DNA of 64,000 nt from Paenibacillus hemerocallicola. Its GTDB lineage: Bacteria; Bacillota; Bacilli; Paenibacillales; NBRC-103111. The stretch is taken from the NCBI RefSeq assembly GCF_006265175.1, contig NZ_VDCQ01000027.1, forward strand, positions 1 through 64,000. Direction: 5' to 3'. The notes under the pieces are model-generated. The model was not told the DNA's origin, did not search any database, and worked only from the letters and a program-made list of their open reading frames with translations. This document shows positions 1-7,108 of this stretch, piece after piece; position 1 is the stretch's first letter; each line of letters starts with the position of its first letter. The position numbers and the translations under genes were made by a program.

Positions 1-42
1 AGAAGCACGGTCAGAGAAGCACGGTCAGAGAAGCGTGGTCAA
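1..42. repeat. 14-bp tandem repeat, three units
   Basis: Three head-to-tail copies of a 14-base unit, AGAAGCACGGTCAG, at 1-14, 15-28 and 29-42; the third copy has diverged (GTGG for ACGG). The array is cut by the window edge, so its true length is unknown. No gene can be assigned to it. Confidence 0.7.
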
Positions 43-588
43 GAGGCATGGACTGGTGACTTCAACGAGAAGCCGGACGAGAGGCGTGGAAAGCGGGCTT
101 GCCAAATGCAAAAGTGCATGTTGTTTTTGCGAAAATAAACGGATTTTCCCGTTTTGCCTGCTTAAGTGCAGGTGGTTAGTCCGATTTTTCCGCTTGAAAG
201 GAGCATTAGGGAGAACCAACTGCACTTTTGCAGGCTAGCGGACGAGAATGACGGATTTAAGTCGAAACTGCATGCACTTTTGCATTTATGGCAAATTTAG
301 CAGTGTCGAATGTCTTTGAAGCTTTTCGTAGCAACCTTTTTGCTATTTTCCCAATACCATGAAAAAGTACAGTTATTTGGGCGTTTTGCAGTCATAGTGG
401 GGGATTAACTGGAAAACATACATCAAATTGTTCCGAGCCTGTTCTGAATAGCTCCAATTTAATGAATTACATACATGTTTTCCATTTAATTGTTACTTTC
501 TCGCCCATCTGTTGCGATTTAGATGGATGTTTTCCAGTTAGTACTTGCGCTTCCTAGTCCCGTCTACTCTCTTATGCCAAGCTGCTGA
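43..588. other. Non-coding region with short palindromic repeats
   Basis: No convincing gene. A 12-base motif TGCACTTTTGCA occurs exactly three times (107-118 inverted, 221-232 and 273-284 direct). A second motif family of the form AACTGGAAAACATACAT / ATGTTTTCCAGTTA occurs at about 407-423, 471-488 and 525-540; related sequences recur at 54636-54766. These look like dispersed intergenic repeats, not a regulatory region for one gene. Confidence 0.55.
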
Positions 589-1080
589 TCATTCCCTGCG
601 AAGCTGCTCCACAAAAGCCCCCGCTTCCGCTCCGATCGTAAACATGCGCGGGCTGCCGCCGCGTCCCATCAGCATCAATCTCGTATCGTGCGGGGTCGCC
701 GGATCCCACATGACGTACAGCTCCGTCACATCCCCGCGGTACCAGCCGTTATTGACGTTTAGCGGAGGCTCGAAGGGCACCTTCAAGACATAGCCGCTTG
801 TCGGATCGAGACGAAAGCCGCCCCAAGCCCCGCGGATCGAAGCGATCCAGGACTCGCCCGTGCGGCGAAAGATGGGCGAGTTCGGCAGCGAGCGGATCAC
901 CTGCCCGCGGACTACGTCGAACAATTGGACGGGGGAAGCCGACGTCACACTGGCGGCAGTCCAACCGGATTGCAGTCGCGAAGCTTCCGCAGCCGTTGCC
1001 ACCCCGCCGCCTTCCGGCACTACCGCACGAACCAAACAAAGCGTCAAACAAACAAGGATCGCCCTTCTCCAACCGGACAT
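589..1080 (-). CDS. Small secreted protein of unknown function
   Basis: A 163-residue protein. The start at 1080 was chosen because an AAAGGAAG ribosome binding site lies just upstream and because it puts a signal peptide at the very N-terminus: a basic MSGWRRA segment, a hydrophobic core and an alanine-rich stretch ending near residue 33. A longer in-frame start at 1137 would bury the signal peptide. The mature part (about 130 residues) is rich in tryptophan, glycine and proline and has no motif I recognise; the spacing of Trp/Gly suggests a beta-rich extracellular fold. It is transcribed divergently from the lia-like operon and shares the 1081-1375 gap with it, but a functional link is only a guess. 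Confidence 0.6.
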   Translation of the reverse strand: MSGWRRAILVCLTLCLVRAVVPEGGGVATAAEASRLQSGWTAASVTSASPVQLFDVVRGQVIRSLPNSPIFRRTGESWIASIRGAWGGFRLDPTSGYVLKVPFEPPLNVNNGWYRGDVTELYVMWDPATPHDTRLMLMGRGGSPRMFTIGAEAGAFVEQLRRE

Positions 1081-1295
1081 GACAGGTTCTTCCTTTCCAG
1101 CTTCCGACTCTGCGCGCTTAAGATTACCTTTCCGCAAACCAGCCCGGATTATTCATTCGATTTCAAACGGAAAACCGAGCCGTATCAACGGTTTTGGCGG
1201 CCGTTGGCGCTTCTCCGGCCGTTCGCGGGGCTTATTCCCGGTACCTTGAGGCGGTCTTCGACACTCGACCTAGGGCCAGTGTCAAAAACCGTCGC

Positions 1296-1331
1296 GGGTC
1301 CGTTTTGGCCGGACCCCGTTTAGCCTAAAAT
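1296..1331 (+). promoter_or_regulatory. Hairpin and possible promoter ahead of the lia-like operon
   Basis: A perfect 7-bp inverted repeat, GGGTCCG (1296-1302) and CGGACCC (1310-1316), is followed by TAAAAT at 1326-1331, a plausible -10 element with a poor -35 (TTGGCC, 1305-1310, spacer 15). The hairpin could be an operator or an upstream terminator. No clear LiaR box was found. This is weak evidence. Confidence 0.3.
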
Positions 1332-1375
1332 GAAAACATAAGCGAGAGACAAACAAAGAAAGGCGGTGAATAAGA

Positions 1376-1675
1376 ATGAAATTGAACAGCAAAAGCGGCT
1401 TGGCTATTCTGCTAATCGCCTGCGGCGCCCTGATCCTGCTCGGCAAGATCGGCTTCGGCCTCGGATACCTGATGAGCTTCTTGTTCCCGATTGCGCTTCT
1501 CGGGCTCGGGTATTACGGAATCCGCAACGGCAGCAAATTTTTCGGATGGGCAATCTTCGTAGTCGGCCTGTTCGCCCTGATCGGCAAGTTTTCCGGGTTG
1601 TTCGCCATCATCTTCGCGGCGGGATTGATCATCTTCGGCATCTCGATACTCAAAAAGAAGCGAAGCATAGTGTAA
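1376..1675 (+). CDS. LiaI-like small membrane protein
   Basis: A 99-residue, almost wholly hydrophobic protein with three to four predicted membrane helices and a short basic C-terminal tail (KKKRSIV). The start follows an AAAGGCGG site. Its composition and first-gene position match the LiaI/LiaF-type transmembrane region (DUF5668-like) at the head of lia operons, where LiaI anchors the PspA homologue LiaH at the membrane. LiaF, encoded later in the operon, has a similar N-terminal half. The family call rests on hydrophobic pattern and context rather than on a unique motif. Confidence 0.65.
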   Translation: MKLNSKSGLAILLIACGALILLGKIGFGLGYLMSFLFPIALLGLGYYGIRNGSKFFGWAIFVVGLFALIGKFSGLFAIIFAAGLIIFGISILKKKRSIV

Positions 1676-1734
1676 GGAAATCTTAGGCGATACCGACTCA
1701 CACATAGATGGAATAGACGAAGGAGGATGGGAAG

Positions 1735-2406
1735 ATGAGCCTGATGAGGCGGATGAGAGACATAACCGTCGCCACGCTGAATGAGCGATTGGAGCAGGCG
1801 GAAGATCCGGTCAAGCTGATCGATCAATATTTGGCCGCCCAAAGAGAGCAAATTATGCAGTCGGAGAAAGTGCACCGCCAGCTGATGGTTCACGCCCAGT
1901 CGCTGCGCCAGCAAGTAACGTCGGCGGAGCAGCTGAGAGACAAGCGGGAACAGCAGGCGCTGATCGCCCTGAAAGCCGGCGAAGATCACGTAGCCAAGAT
2001 GGCGCTTCAGGAGAAGCTGCTGCAGGAAGAAAAGTACGAGCAATTCAAGGAGCTGTACGATCAGAGCAAGCATTCGATCGTAGAGCTGGAAGAACAGCTC
2101 GATCAGCTCAAGCGCGACTTCGACGAAGTATTGAGCAAGCGGCAATATTACATGGCACGACTCGAATCGGTCCGGCTGCAGAAGCGGATGAACGAATCGA
2201 TGCAGGGGAGCTTGGGTATTAACGGGCGCACCTTCCATCGGCTCGAGGAACGCATATCCGACATGGAGCTCGAGACCCGGTCGCTGCGGGACGTCCGGCA
2301 AATGGGAAGAGAGCTGGCCCATGCGGGAGGCGAGATGCAGCAGGCGCTCGAACGCGAGCTGTCCCAGCTGCGCACCAAGCTGGAGAAGGAAGGATGGTTG
2401 AAATGA
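1735..2406 (+). CDS. PspA/IM30 family envelope-stress protein (LiaH-like), first copy
   Basis: A 223-residue, highly charged, almost entirely alpha-helical coiled-coil protein. The N-terminus (MSLMRRMRDITVATLNERL) and the EDPVKLIDQYL segment around residues 21-31 are hallmarks of the PspA/IM30/Vipp1 family, which form membrane-protecting rings under envelope stress. The ribosome binding site is AGGAGG eight bases before the ATG. Its 3' end overlaps the start of the pspC-like gene by 13 bases, so the two are translationally coupled. A second, divergent PspA follows at 2835. Confidence 0.9.
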   Translation: MSLMRRMRDITVATLNERLEQAEDPVKLIDQYLAAQREQIMQSEKVHRQLMVHAQSLRQQVTSAEQLRDKREQQALIALKAGEDHVAKMALQEKLLQEEKYEQFKELYDQSKHSIVELEEQLDQLKRDFDEVLSKRQYYMARLESVRLQKRMNESMQGSLGINGRTFHRLEERISDMELETRSLRDVRQMGRELAHAGGEMQQALERELSQLRTKLEKEGWLK

Positions 2407-2831
2407 AGAAGCTGTACCGTTCCCAGCGGGACAAAAAGCTGTTCGGCATATGCGGAGGCTTGGCCGAGCTGTTGAATGTGGACGCGACGCTGCTTCGCCT
2501 GGTAATCGTAGTAACGACCTTCTTCACCGGAGGAATTCTGATTCCGATCTATATCCTGGCGGCGCTCGTCATTCCGAAGGAACCGACTTTCGAACAACCG
2601 ATGATGAGCTCGTGGAATCAATACGGAGCAGGCCATCATCAGGCTTACACCGCTCCTCAAGGCGGCTACGGCTTCCAGCAAGCGCCCAATTACGCGCCGA
2701 AACCGAGTGCGGCACCGCAAGAATCCGCCAATCTCGATCACATGATGAAAGATATCGAAAGCAAAGCCATGTGGAACGAAATTCAAGAATTGAAAGCCAA
2801 ACTGTCCAAATACGAGAAGGGAGACGTGTAA
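2394..2831 (+). CDS. PspC-domain membrane protein
   Basis: 145 residues. Residues 1-60 form a PspC domain: KLYRSQRDKKLFGICGGLAE at positions 5-24, then a hydrophobic membrane segment (about 35-60). The rest is a soluble tail rich in Gln, Pro and Tyr followed by a charged helix near residues 110-145. PspC proteins partner PspA in stress sensing or membrane recruitment. The gene overlaps the upstream pspA by 13 bases and ends 3 bases before the next pspA ATG. Confidence 0.88.
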   Translation: MVEMKKLYRSQRDKKLFGICGGLAELLNVDATLLRLVIVVTTFFTGGILIPIYILAALVIPKEPTFEQPMMSSWNQYGAGHHQAYTAPQGGYGFQQAPNYAPKPSAAPQESANLDHMMKDIESKAMWNEIQELKAKLSKYEKGDV

Positions 2832-2834
2832 ACA

Positions 2835-3527
2835 ATGGGAGTATTTAAACGGATTAAAGATATGACGAAGGCATCGGTGCATGAGTTGTTGGATAAGGTG
2901 GAGGATCCGGTCGTCATGCTGAACCAGTACATCCGCGACATGGAGGAGGAAATCGCCACTGCAGAGGTGACGGTAGCCCGTCAAATCGCCAACGAGCGCA
3001 AGCTGCAGGAGCGTCTGAACGAAGCGTTCCGGTTGAGCGCGGATCGCGAAGCGAGAGCGGCCGAGGCGCTGAAGAACGGCCAGGAAGCGACCGCCCGTCA
3101 AGCCTTGGAAGAAAAATTGTACTACGATCAGAAAATCGTGGAATATACCGACATGCATGCGCAATCGAAAGGCCAAGCGAGCGATCTGACCAACCAGCTG
3201 CACGCCATGAAGGACGAATACTACAAATTGCGCAACAAGCGCAATGAGCTGTCTAGCCGCGCCGAGCTTGCGAAAGCGAAGAAGCAAATGGCCCAAGTAA
3301 CGACGACGAATTCGATCGAATCGGGCAACGCGTCCCGCGGATTCCACAGGATGGAAGAGAAAATCATCCAGCTGGAGGTCGAAGCCGAAATCGCCCGCAC
3401 GCCATACGTCCCGGCAAACGCCCTGCACTCGGTCCCGTCGATCGACGCCGCAAAGCAGCAAAAGGTTGACGAGCAGCTGCAGCGTTTGAAGGAAAAGCTG
3501 TCCGTCACGCCGGCAGCCGCCGAATAA
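2835..3527 (+). CDS. PspA/IM30 family envelope-stress protein, second copy
   Basis: 230 residues, a second PspA homologue: [20 protein letters not shown] at the N-terminus, [19 protein letters not shown] at about 22-40, then long charged coiled-coil helices and a proline/alanine C-terminal tail that the first copy lacks. The start codon lies 3 bases after the pspC-like stop. The two PspA proteins share the family signature but are clearly diverged, so they may form mixed rings or act under different conditions (inference). Confidence 0.9.
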   Translation: MGVFKRIKDMTKASVHELLDKVEDPVVMLNQYIRDMEEEIATAEVTVARQIANERKLQERLNEAFRLSADREARAAEALKNGQEATARQALEEKLYYDQKIVEYTDMHAQSKGQASDLTNQLHAMKDEYYKLRNKRNELSSRAELAKAKKQMAQVTTTNSIESGNASRGFHRMEEKIIQLEVEAEIARTPYVPANALHSVPSIDAAKQQKVDEQLQRLKEKLSVTPAAAE

Positions 3528-3665
3528 TGTTTTTGAAGCGGTAACCGAATTATGATATTCTAAGTTTTGGGAGCAAGGGCCATAGGGCGAAAAACCTTTC
3601 GCGCTATGGCTTTTCCCGTATGCTGCTTCCGGGCACACAAGCGAAAACAGGAAGGAGGTGCGGCA

Positions 3666-4313
3666 ATGGGAAATCGCAACCGCAACACGGCAATTTTGCT
3701 CATCGCGGCCGGGCTGTTCATCTTGATCGAGCATTACATCAACTTTTTTACCATTGCCGCCCTGTTGTTCATCGCGCTCGGCGTATACAAAATACGATCG
3801 TCACCGGACAAAACCGGATATGTCCTGCTCGGCGTCGGGGTTGTCCTGCTGTTCAGCGGACACTTCACCTTCATCTTGTCCGTCGTGCTCATATCTCTTG
3901 GCCTGTTTTACATGAAATCGAAGCAGGCGCATCGTGACGATTCCTATACGCAGAAGCAAACCATTTTGGAAAGCTTCAAACGGGACAAGGAACCATGGGA
4001 GCTGAAAAACACGAGCATGTGGAACGTGGTCGGCGAAATTTATATGGACCTGTCCCTTGTTATGCTGGACCAGAAGGAAACGACGATCGTACTGCAGGGC
4101 GTGTTCGGGGATGTCGACATTATCGTGCCGGAGTTTCTCGGCGTCAGCGTGAATGCTTCCGCGCTGGTCGGCCAAATCAATGCCGGCAACGAAAAAGAGA
4201 CGGGACTCGTCAATAAAGTGAACTGGCAATCGCCGAACTACGAGACGAGCGATCAGAAAGTGAAGCTGATCGTATCCTATGTCGTAGGAGACATCGATAT
4301 TAAAATGGTGTAG
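3666..4313 (+). CDS. liaF: LiaF-like membrane regulator
   Basis: 215 residues from the ATG at 3666, chosen over an upstream in-frame start because GGAGGTG lies just before it. The N-terminal half has about four membrane helices (residues 8-85). The C-terminal half is a soluble beta-rich domain with the repeated pattern GEIYMDLSLVML, GVFGDVDIIVPEFLGVSV and VVGDIDIKMV, typical of the LiaF/VraT C-terminal (DUF2154) domain. LiaF is an inhibitor of the LiaS kinase in Bacillus. It lies 26 bases upstream of the kinase gene. Confidence 0.85.
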   Translation: MGNRNRNTAILLIAAGLFILIEHYINFFTIAALLFIALGVYKIRSSPDKTGYVLLGVGVVLLFSGHFTFILSVVLISLGLFYMKSKQAHRDDSYTQKQTILESFKRDKEPWELKNTSMWNVVGEIYMDLSLVMLDQKETTIVLQGVFGDVDIIVPEFLGVSVNASALVGQINAGNEKETGLVNKVNWQSPNYETSDQKVKLIVSYVVGDIDIKMV

Positions 4314-4339
4314 AACGAGCACTGAGGAGGATCGCTCTC

Positions 4340-5425
4340 TTGAACAAAAAATTGACGAACATGATATGGCGCAGCATGGGCGAGTCTATCCTCCTCAGCC
4401 TTTTTTTGTTCGGCACGGTTATTTATGTGCTTAATTATTACGGGTATATCCGTCCGTTTACGAATTGGCGGGAAGGCATTACGATCAGCCTCATACTGAT
4501 AGGCGTCGTAGCTATTCTCGGCGGCGCTTACGGCTATTGGTCGGGCAGCAGGACTACGCGTAGGCTGGAGCTGCTGCAGGATGCGATGCTGCATCTGGAG
4601 AAGGGCAACCTGAGCCGCCCGGTTCCCGACCTCGGACAAGACGAGATCGGACGGATCGGGGATCAGTTGGGCCGCATCAGCACAAGGTGGGAGGAGCAGG
4701 TATCCTCGCTGCAAAGACTGTCCACGAACAATGCGGAGCTGGCCGAGAAAGCCAAGCTGTCCGCGGTCGTGGAGGAACGCCAACGACTTGCCCGGGAGTT
4801 GCACGACGCGGTCAGCCAGCAGCTGTTCGCGATTTCGATGACGGCAACGGCGGTAGGCCGGACGCTCGAGAAAGATTTCGACAAGGCCAAGCGGCAAATC
4901 GCCCTGATCGAGGAGATGTCCTCCGTGGCCCAGTCGGAGATGAGAGCGCTGCTGCTCCATCTGCGGCCGGTTCATCTGGAAGGCAAGCGTCTGTCGCAAG
5001 GCTTGATGGAGCTGCTCCAAGAGCTGCAGGCGAAAGTGCCGATCGAGATCGCCTGGGATATGGACGAAAGCATCAAGCTGCCGAAAGGCATCGAGGACCA
5101 TTTGTTCCGCATCGTGCAGGAGGCGCTGTCGAACACGCTCCGGCATTCGAAGGCGAGTCAGATGGAGCTTAAGCTGCAGCGGCCGTCCGAGCATATCCGG
5201 TTGTCCATCCGGGATAATGGCGTCGGCTTCGAGCTGGACGAGAACAAGCACGCGTCTTACGGCATTCAGTCGATGAAGGAAAGGGTCAATGAAATCGGCG
5301 GAGCGATCCAATTCGTGACCGCTCCGGGCAAAGGGACCCGGATCGAGATTCGCGTACCGATCTTGACCGAAGAAGGAGGAGACACGACCGATGGAAGCGG
5401 AAATCAAAGTGTTGCTGGTGGATGA
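4340..5425 (+). CDS. liaS: LiaS-like sensor histidine kinase
   Basis: 361 residues, TTG start with GAGGAG seven to twelve bases upstream. Two membrane helices (about 14-32 and 45-65) flank a very short extracellular loop, the layout of an intramembrane-sensing kinase. A HAMP-like region follows, then a HisKA_3 dimerisation domain with phosphoacceptor His155 in ARELHDAVSQQ, and a HATPase domain with NTLRHSKAS and DNGVGF motifs. With LiaF and LiaR it forms the three-component system for cell-wall-antibiotic stress. The 3' end overlaps liaR by 35 bases. Confidence 0.9.
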   Translation: MNKKLTNMIWRSMGESILLSLFLFGTVIYVLNYYGYIRPFTNWREGITISLILIGVVAILGGAYGYWSGSRTTRRLELLQDAMLHLEKGNLSRPVPDLGQDEIGRIGDQLGRISTRWEEQVSSLQRLSTNNAELAEKAKLSAVVEERQRLARELHDAVSQQLFAISMTATAVGRTLEKDFDKAKRQIALIEEMSSVAQSEMRALLLHLRPVHLEGKRLSQGLMELLQELQAKVPIEIAWDMDESIKLPKGIEDHLFRIVQEALSNTLRHSKASQMELKLQRPSEHIRLSIRDNGVGFELDENKHASYGIQSMKERVNEIGGAIQFVTAPGKGTRIEIRVPILTEEGGDTTDGSGNQSVAGG

Positions 5426-6035
5426 CCACGAGATGGTGCGTATCGGCTTGGCGGCCGTACTCGGAACCGAAGATGGAATCGAGGTGGTCGGCGAGGCGAG
5501 CAACGGGCTGGAGGGGATCCGCCTTGCGCAGGAATACAAGCCGGATGTCGTTCTGATGGATCTCGTCATGGAAGGGATGGACGGGATCGAGACGACACGG
5601 AAGCTGCTTGCGCAAATGCCGGAAATCAAAGTCATCGTGCTGACGAGCTTTCTGGATGACGAGAAAATGTATCCGGTTATCGAAGCGGGCGCGTTCAGCT
5701 ATTTGCTCAAGACGTCCCGCGCATCGGAAATCGCCCAAGCGATCCGGGCCGCCGTGAAAGGCCAGTCGGTGCTCGAGCAGCAGGTGGCGGTGAAGATGAT
5801 GAACCGCTTCCGCCAGCCAAAGCCGGTCGCAGAGCCGCACCACGATTTGACGGACCGCGAGATGGAAGTGCTGCAGCTGATTGCGGCGGGCAAGTCCAAT
5901 CAGGAAGTCGCGGACGCGCTGTTCATCGGGATCAAGACGGTCAAGTTCCACGTAACGAACATATTGGCGAAGCTAGGCGTCGAGGACCGGACGCAGGCGG
6001 CCATTTATGCTTTCAAGCACGGCATCGTAGAGTAG
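5391..6035 (+). CDS. liaR: LiaR-like response regulator (NarL/FixJ family)
   Basis: 214 residues. Receiver domain with acidic pair Asp11/Asp12 region (LLVDDHE), phosphoacceptor Asp57 in DVVLMDL, Thr near 85 and Lys near 107; C-terminal LuxR-type helix-turn-helix from about 148 (LTDREMEVLQLIAAGKSNQE, IGIKTVKFHV). The start is within the liaS coding region after GAAGGAGGAG, so translation is coupled. It is expected to activate this operon. No terminator was recognised in the 275 bases after it. Confidence 0.92.
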   Translation: MEAEIKVLLVDDHEMVRIGLAAVLGTEDGIEVVGEASNGLEGIRLAQEYKPDVVLMDLVMEGMDGIETTRKLLAQMPEIKVIVLTSFLDDEKMYPVIEAGAFSYLLKTSRASEIAQAIRAAVKGQSVLEQQVAVKMMNRFRQPKPVAEPHHDLTDREMEVLQLIAAGKSNQEVADALFIGIKTVKFHVTNILAKLGVEDRTQAAIYAFKHGIVE

Positions 6036-6222
6036 CCGGTCTCAGGCATAGTCGATTCTTTTATCGTATCTTAGGGTATGGAGCTGGTTGCTGTCGGGAG
6101 AATGAAGTTTTCTTGTTGGTAAGCAGTTCCTTTACCGAGTGGCGGCTGAAACCCGAACGTGTCGCGGCGTTACGGGCTTTTTTGGCGTTGTTTGCGAAAC
6201 TGCCCGGTGTTGTGCAAGCAAG

Positions 6223-6263
6223 TTGACATAAAACACGATATTATATACTATTGTATATATAAT
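6223..6263 (+). promoter_or_regulatory. Promoter and GntR-type operator ahead of the gntR gene
   Basis: TTGACA at 6223-6228 with TACTAT at 6246-6251 (spacer 17) makes a sigma-A promoter. A perfect inverted repeat TATATAC (6242-6248), four bases, GTATATA (6253-6259) overlaps the -10, as expected for autoregulation by an FCD-type GntR protein. The trailing TATATATAATGTTTA also occurs at the promoter of the operon starting at 12624. Confidence 0.55.
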
Positions 6264-6310
6264 GTTTAGGGAATGATCGAAATTACGCACAGCGAAGGAC
6301 GGAACCCATA

Positions 6311-7021
6311 ATGGATCGACAAGTGCAAACGCAGCCGCTGATTATCCAGAAGCAAAATATCAGCGAGGAATTGGTGAAATACATCAAGCAGCAAATTATT
6401 TCAGGGGAGCTCAATCCGGGCGATCGGATCGTGGAGACGAAGCTGGCCCGCGAGCTAGGCGTCAGCCAGACGCCGGTGAGGGAAGCGATCCGCCATTTGC
6501 ACGGGGAAGGCATCATTACGATCGTGCCGAACAAAGGGCCGATGGTCCGCACCCTCGACATGAAGGACGTGTTCGAAATTTACTCGGTCCGCTCGATGCT
6601 CGAAGGGCTGGCGATCCGGCTCGCGACGCAAAACGCGACGGATGAGCAAATCGCCGGACTGGAATCGTTCTACGGGGAGATGAAGCAGAAGCTGCACGAC
6701 GATTCGGTCACCAGTCTGCTTCACGATTCGTCGCACATTCACCGGGCTATTATCGAGATGGCCGGCCATTCGCGCCTGCTGAACATGTATCAGTCGATCT
6801 CGTTTCAAATATCGCTCGTCAATCGGCTGCTGGGGGCGAAATCGACGAAGCAAAAAGAGGTCGACCAGCATCTCGAGCTCATCGAGGCGCTCAAGAAAAA
6901 AGATCCGGACTCCGCGGAACAGACGATGCGCAAGCATATTTTCCGTTCGTATCGGGATTTCGTTCAATTAACCGAGAAAAAGGAGCAGCAGCTCGAATTC
7001 GACGAGAAGCTGTGGCTGTGA
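6311..7021 (+). CDS. GntR family transcriptional regulator (FCD/FadR subfamily)
   Basis: 236 residues. N-terminal winged helix (about 15-85) with RELGVSQTPVREAIRHLHGE and a wing NKGPMVRTL; C-terminal all-helical FCD ligand domain with metal-site-like histidines (HDSSHIHRAIIEMAGH, around residues 137-152). FCD regulators usually sense carboxylates or sugar acids and repress nearby catabolic genes. A palindrome sits on its own promoter, and a similar AT-rich palindrome precedes the M20 operon at 12624, which is therefore the best candidate target (inference). Confidence 0.88.
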   Translation: MDRQVQTQPLIIQKQNISEELVKYIKQQIISGELNPGDRIVETKLARELGVSQTPVREAIRHLHGEGIITIVPNKGPMVRTLDMKDVFEIYSVRSMLEGLAIRLATQNATDEQIAGLESFYGEMKQKLHDDSVTSLLHDSSHIHRAIIEMAGHSRLLNMYQSISFQISLVNRLLGAKSTKQKEVDQHLELIEALKKKDPDSAEQTMRKHIFRSYRDFVQLTEKKEQQLEFDEKLWL

Positions 7022-7048
7022 CGGGGAGATTCCCCCGACGAGCCGACC

Positions 7049-7096
7049 AAAGAACCTAAAGAACCGCGAAATGCGGAACTTTAGGTTCTTTTTTGG
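7049..7096 (+). terminator. Rho-independent terminator of the gntR gene
   Basis: A stem AAGAACCTAAAG pairs with CTTTAGGTTCTT around an inner GAACCGCGAAATGCGG hairpin and is followed by a run of T. It lies between the convergent gntR and beta-helix genes. Confidence 0.9.
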
Positions 7097-7108
7097 CTTG
7101 GCAAGCGT

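Noticed and set aside
1-42. Start of a CRISPR array
   Set aside because: The units are contiguous 14-base tandem repeats with no spacers; no cas genes occur anywhere in the window.
2148-3734. Long (528-codon) minus-strand open frame across the PspA/PspC genes
   Set aside because: It is antisense to three well-supported overlapping genes; its His/Leu/Arg-rich translation is typical of a shadow of GC-rich coding DNA, with no ribosome site.
4277-5635. Minus-strand open frame of 452 codons opposite liaS
   Set aside because: Antisense to a kinase gene with all expected motifs; composition is that of a shadow frame.
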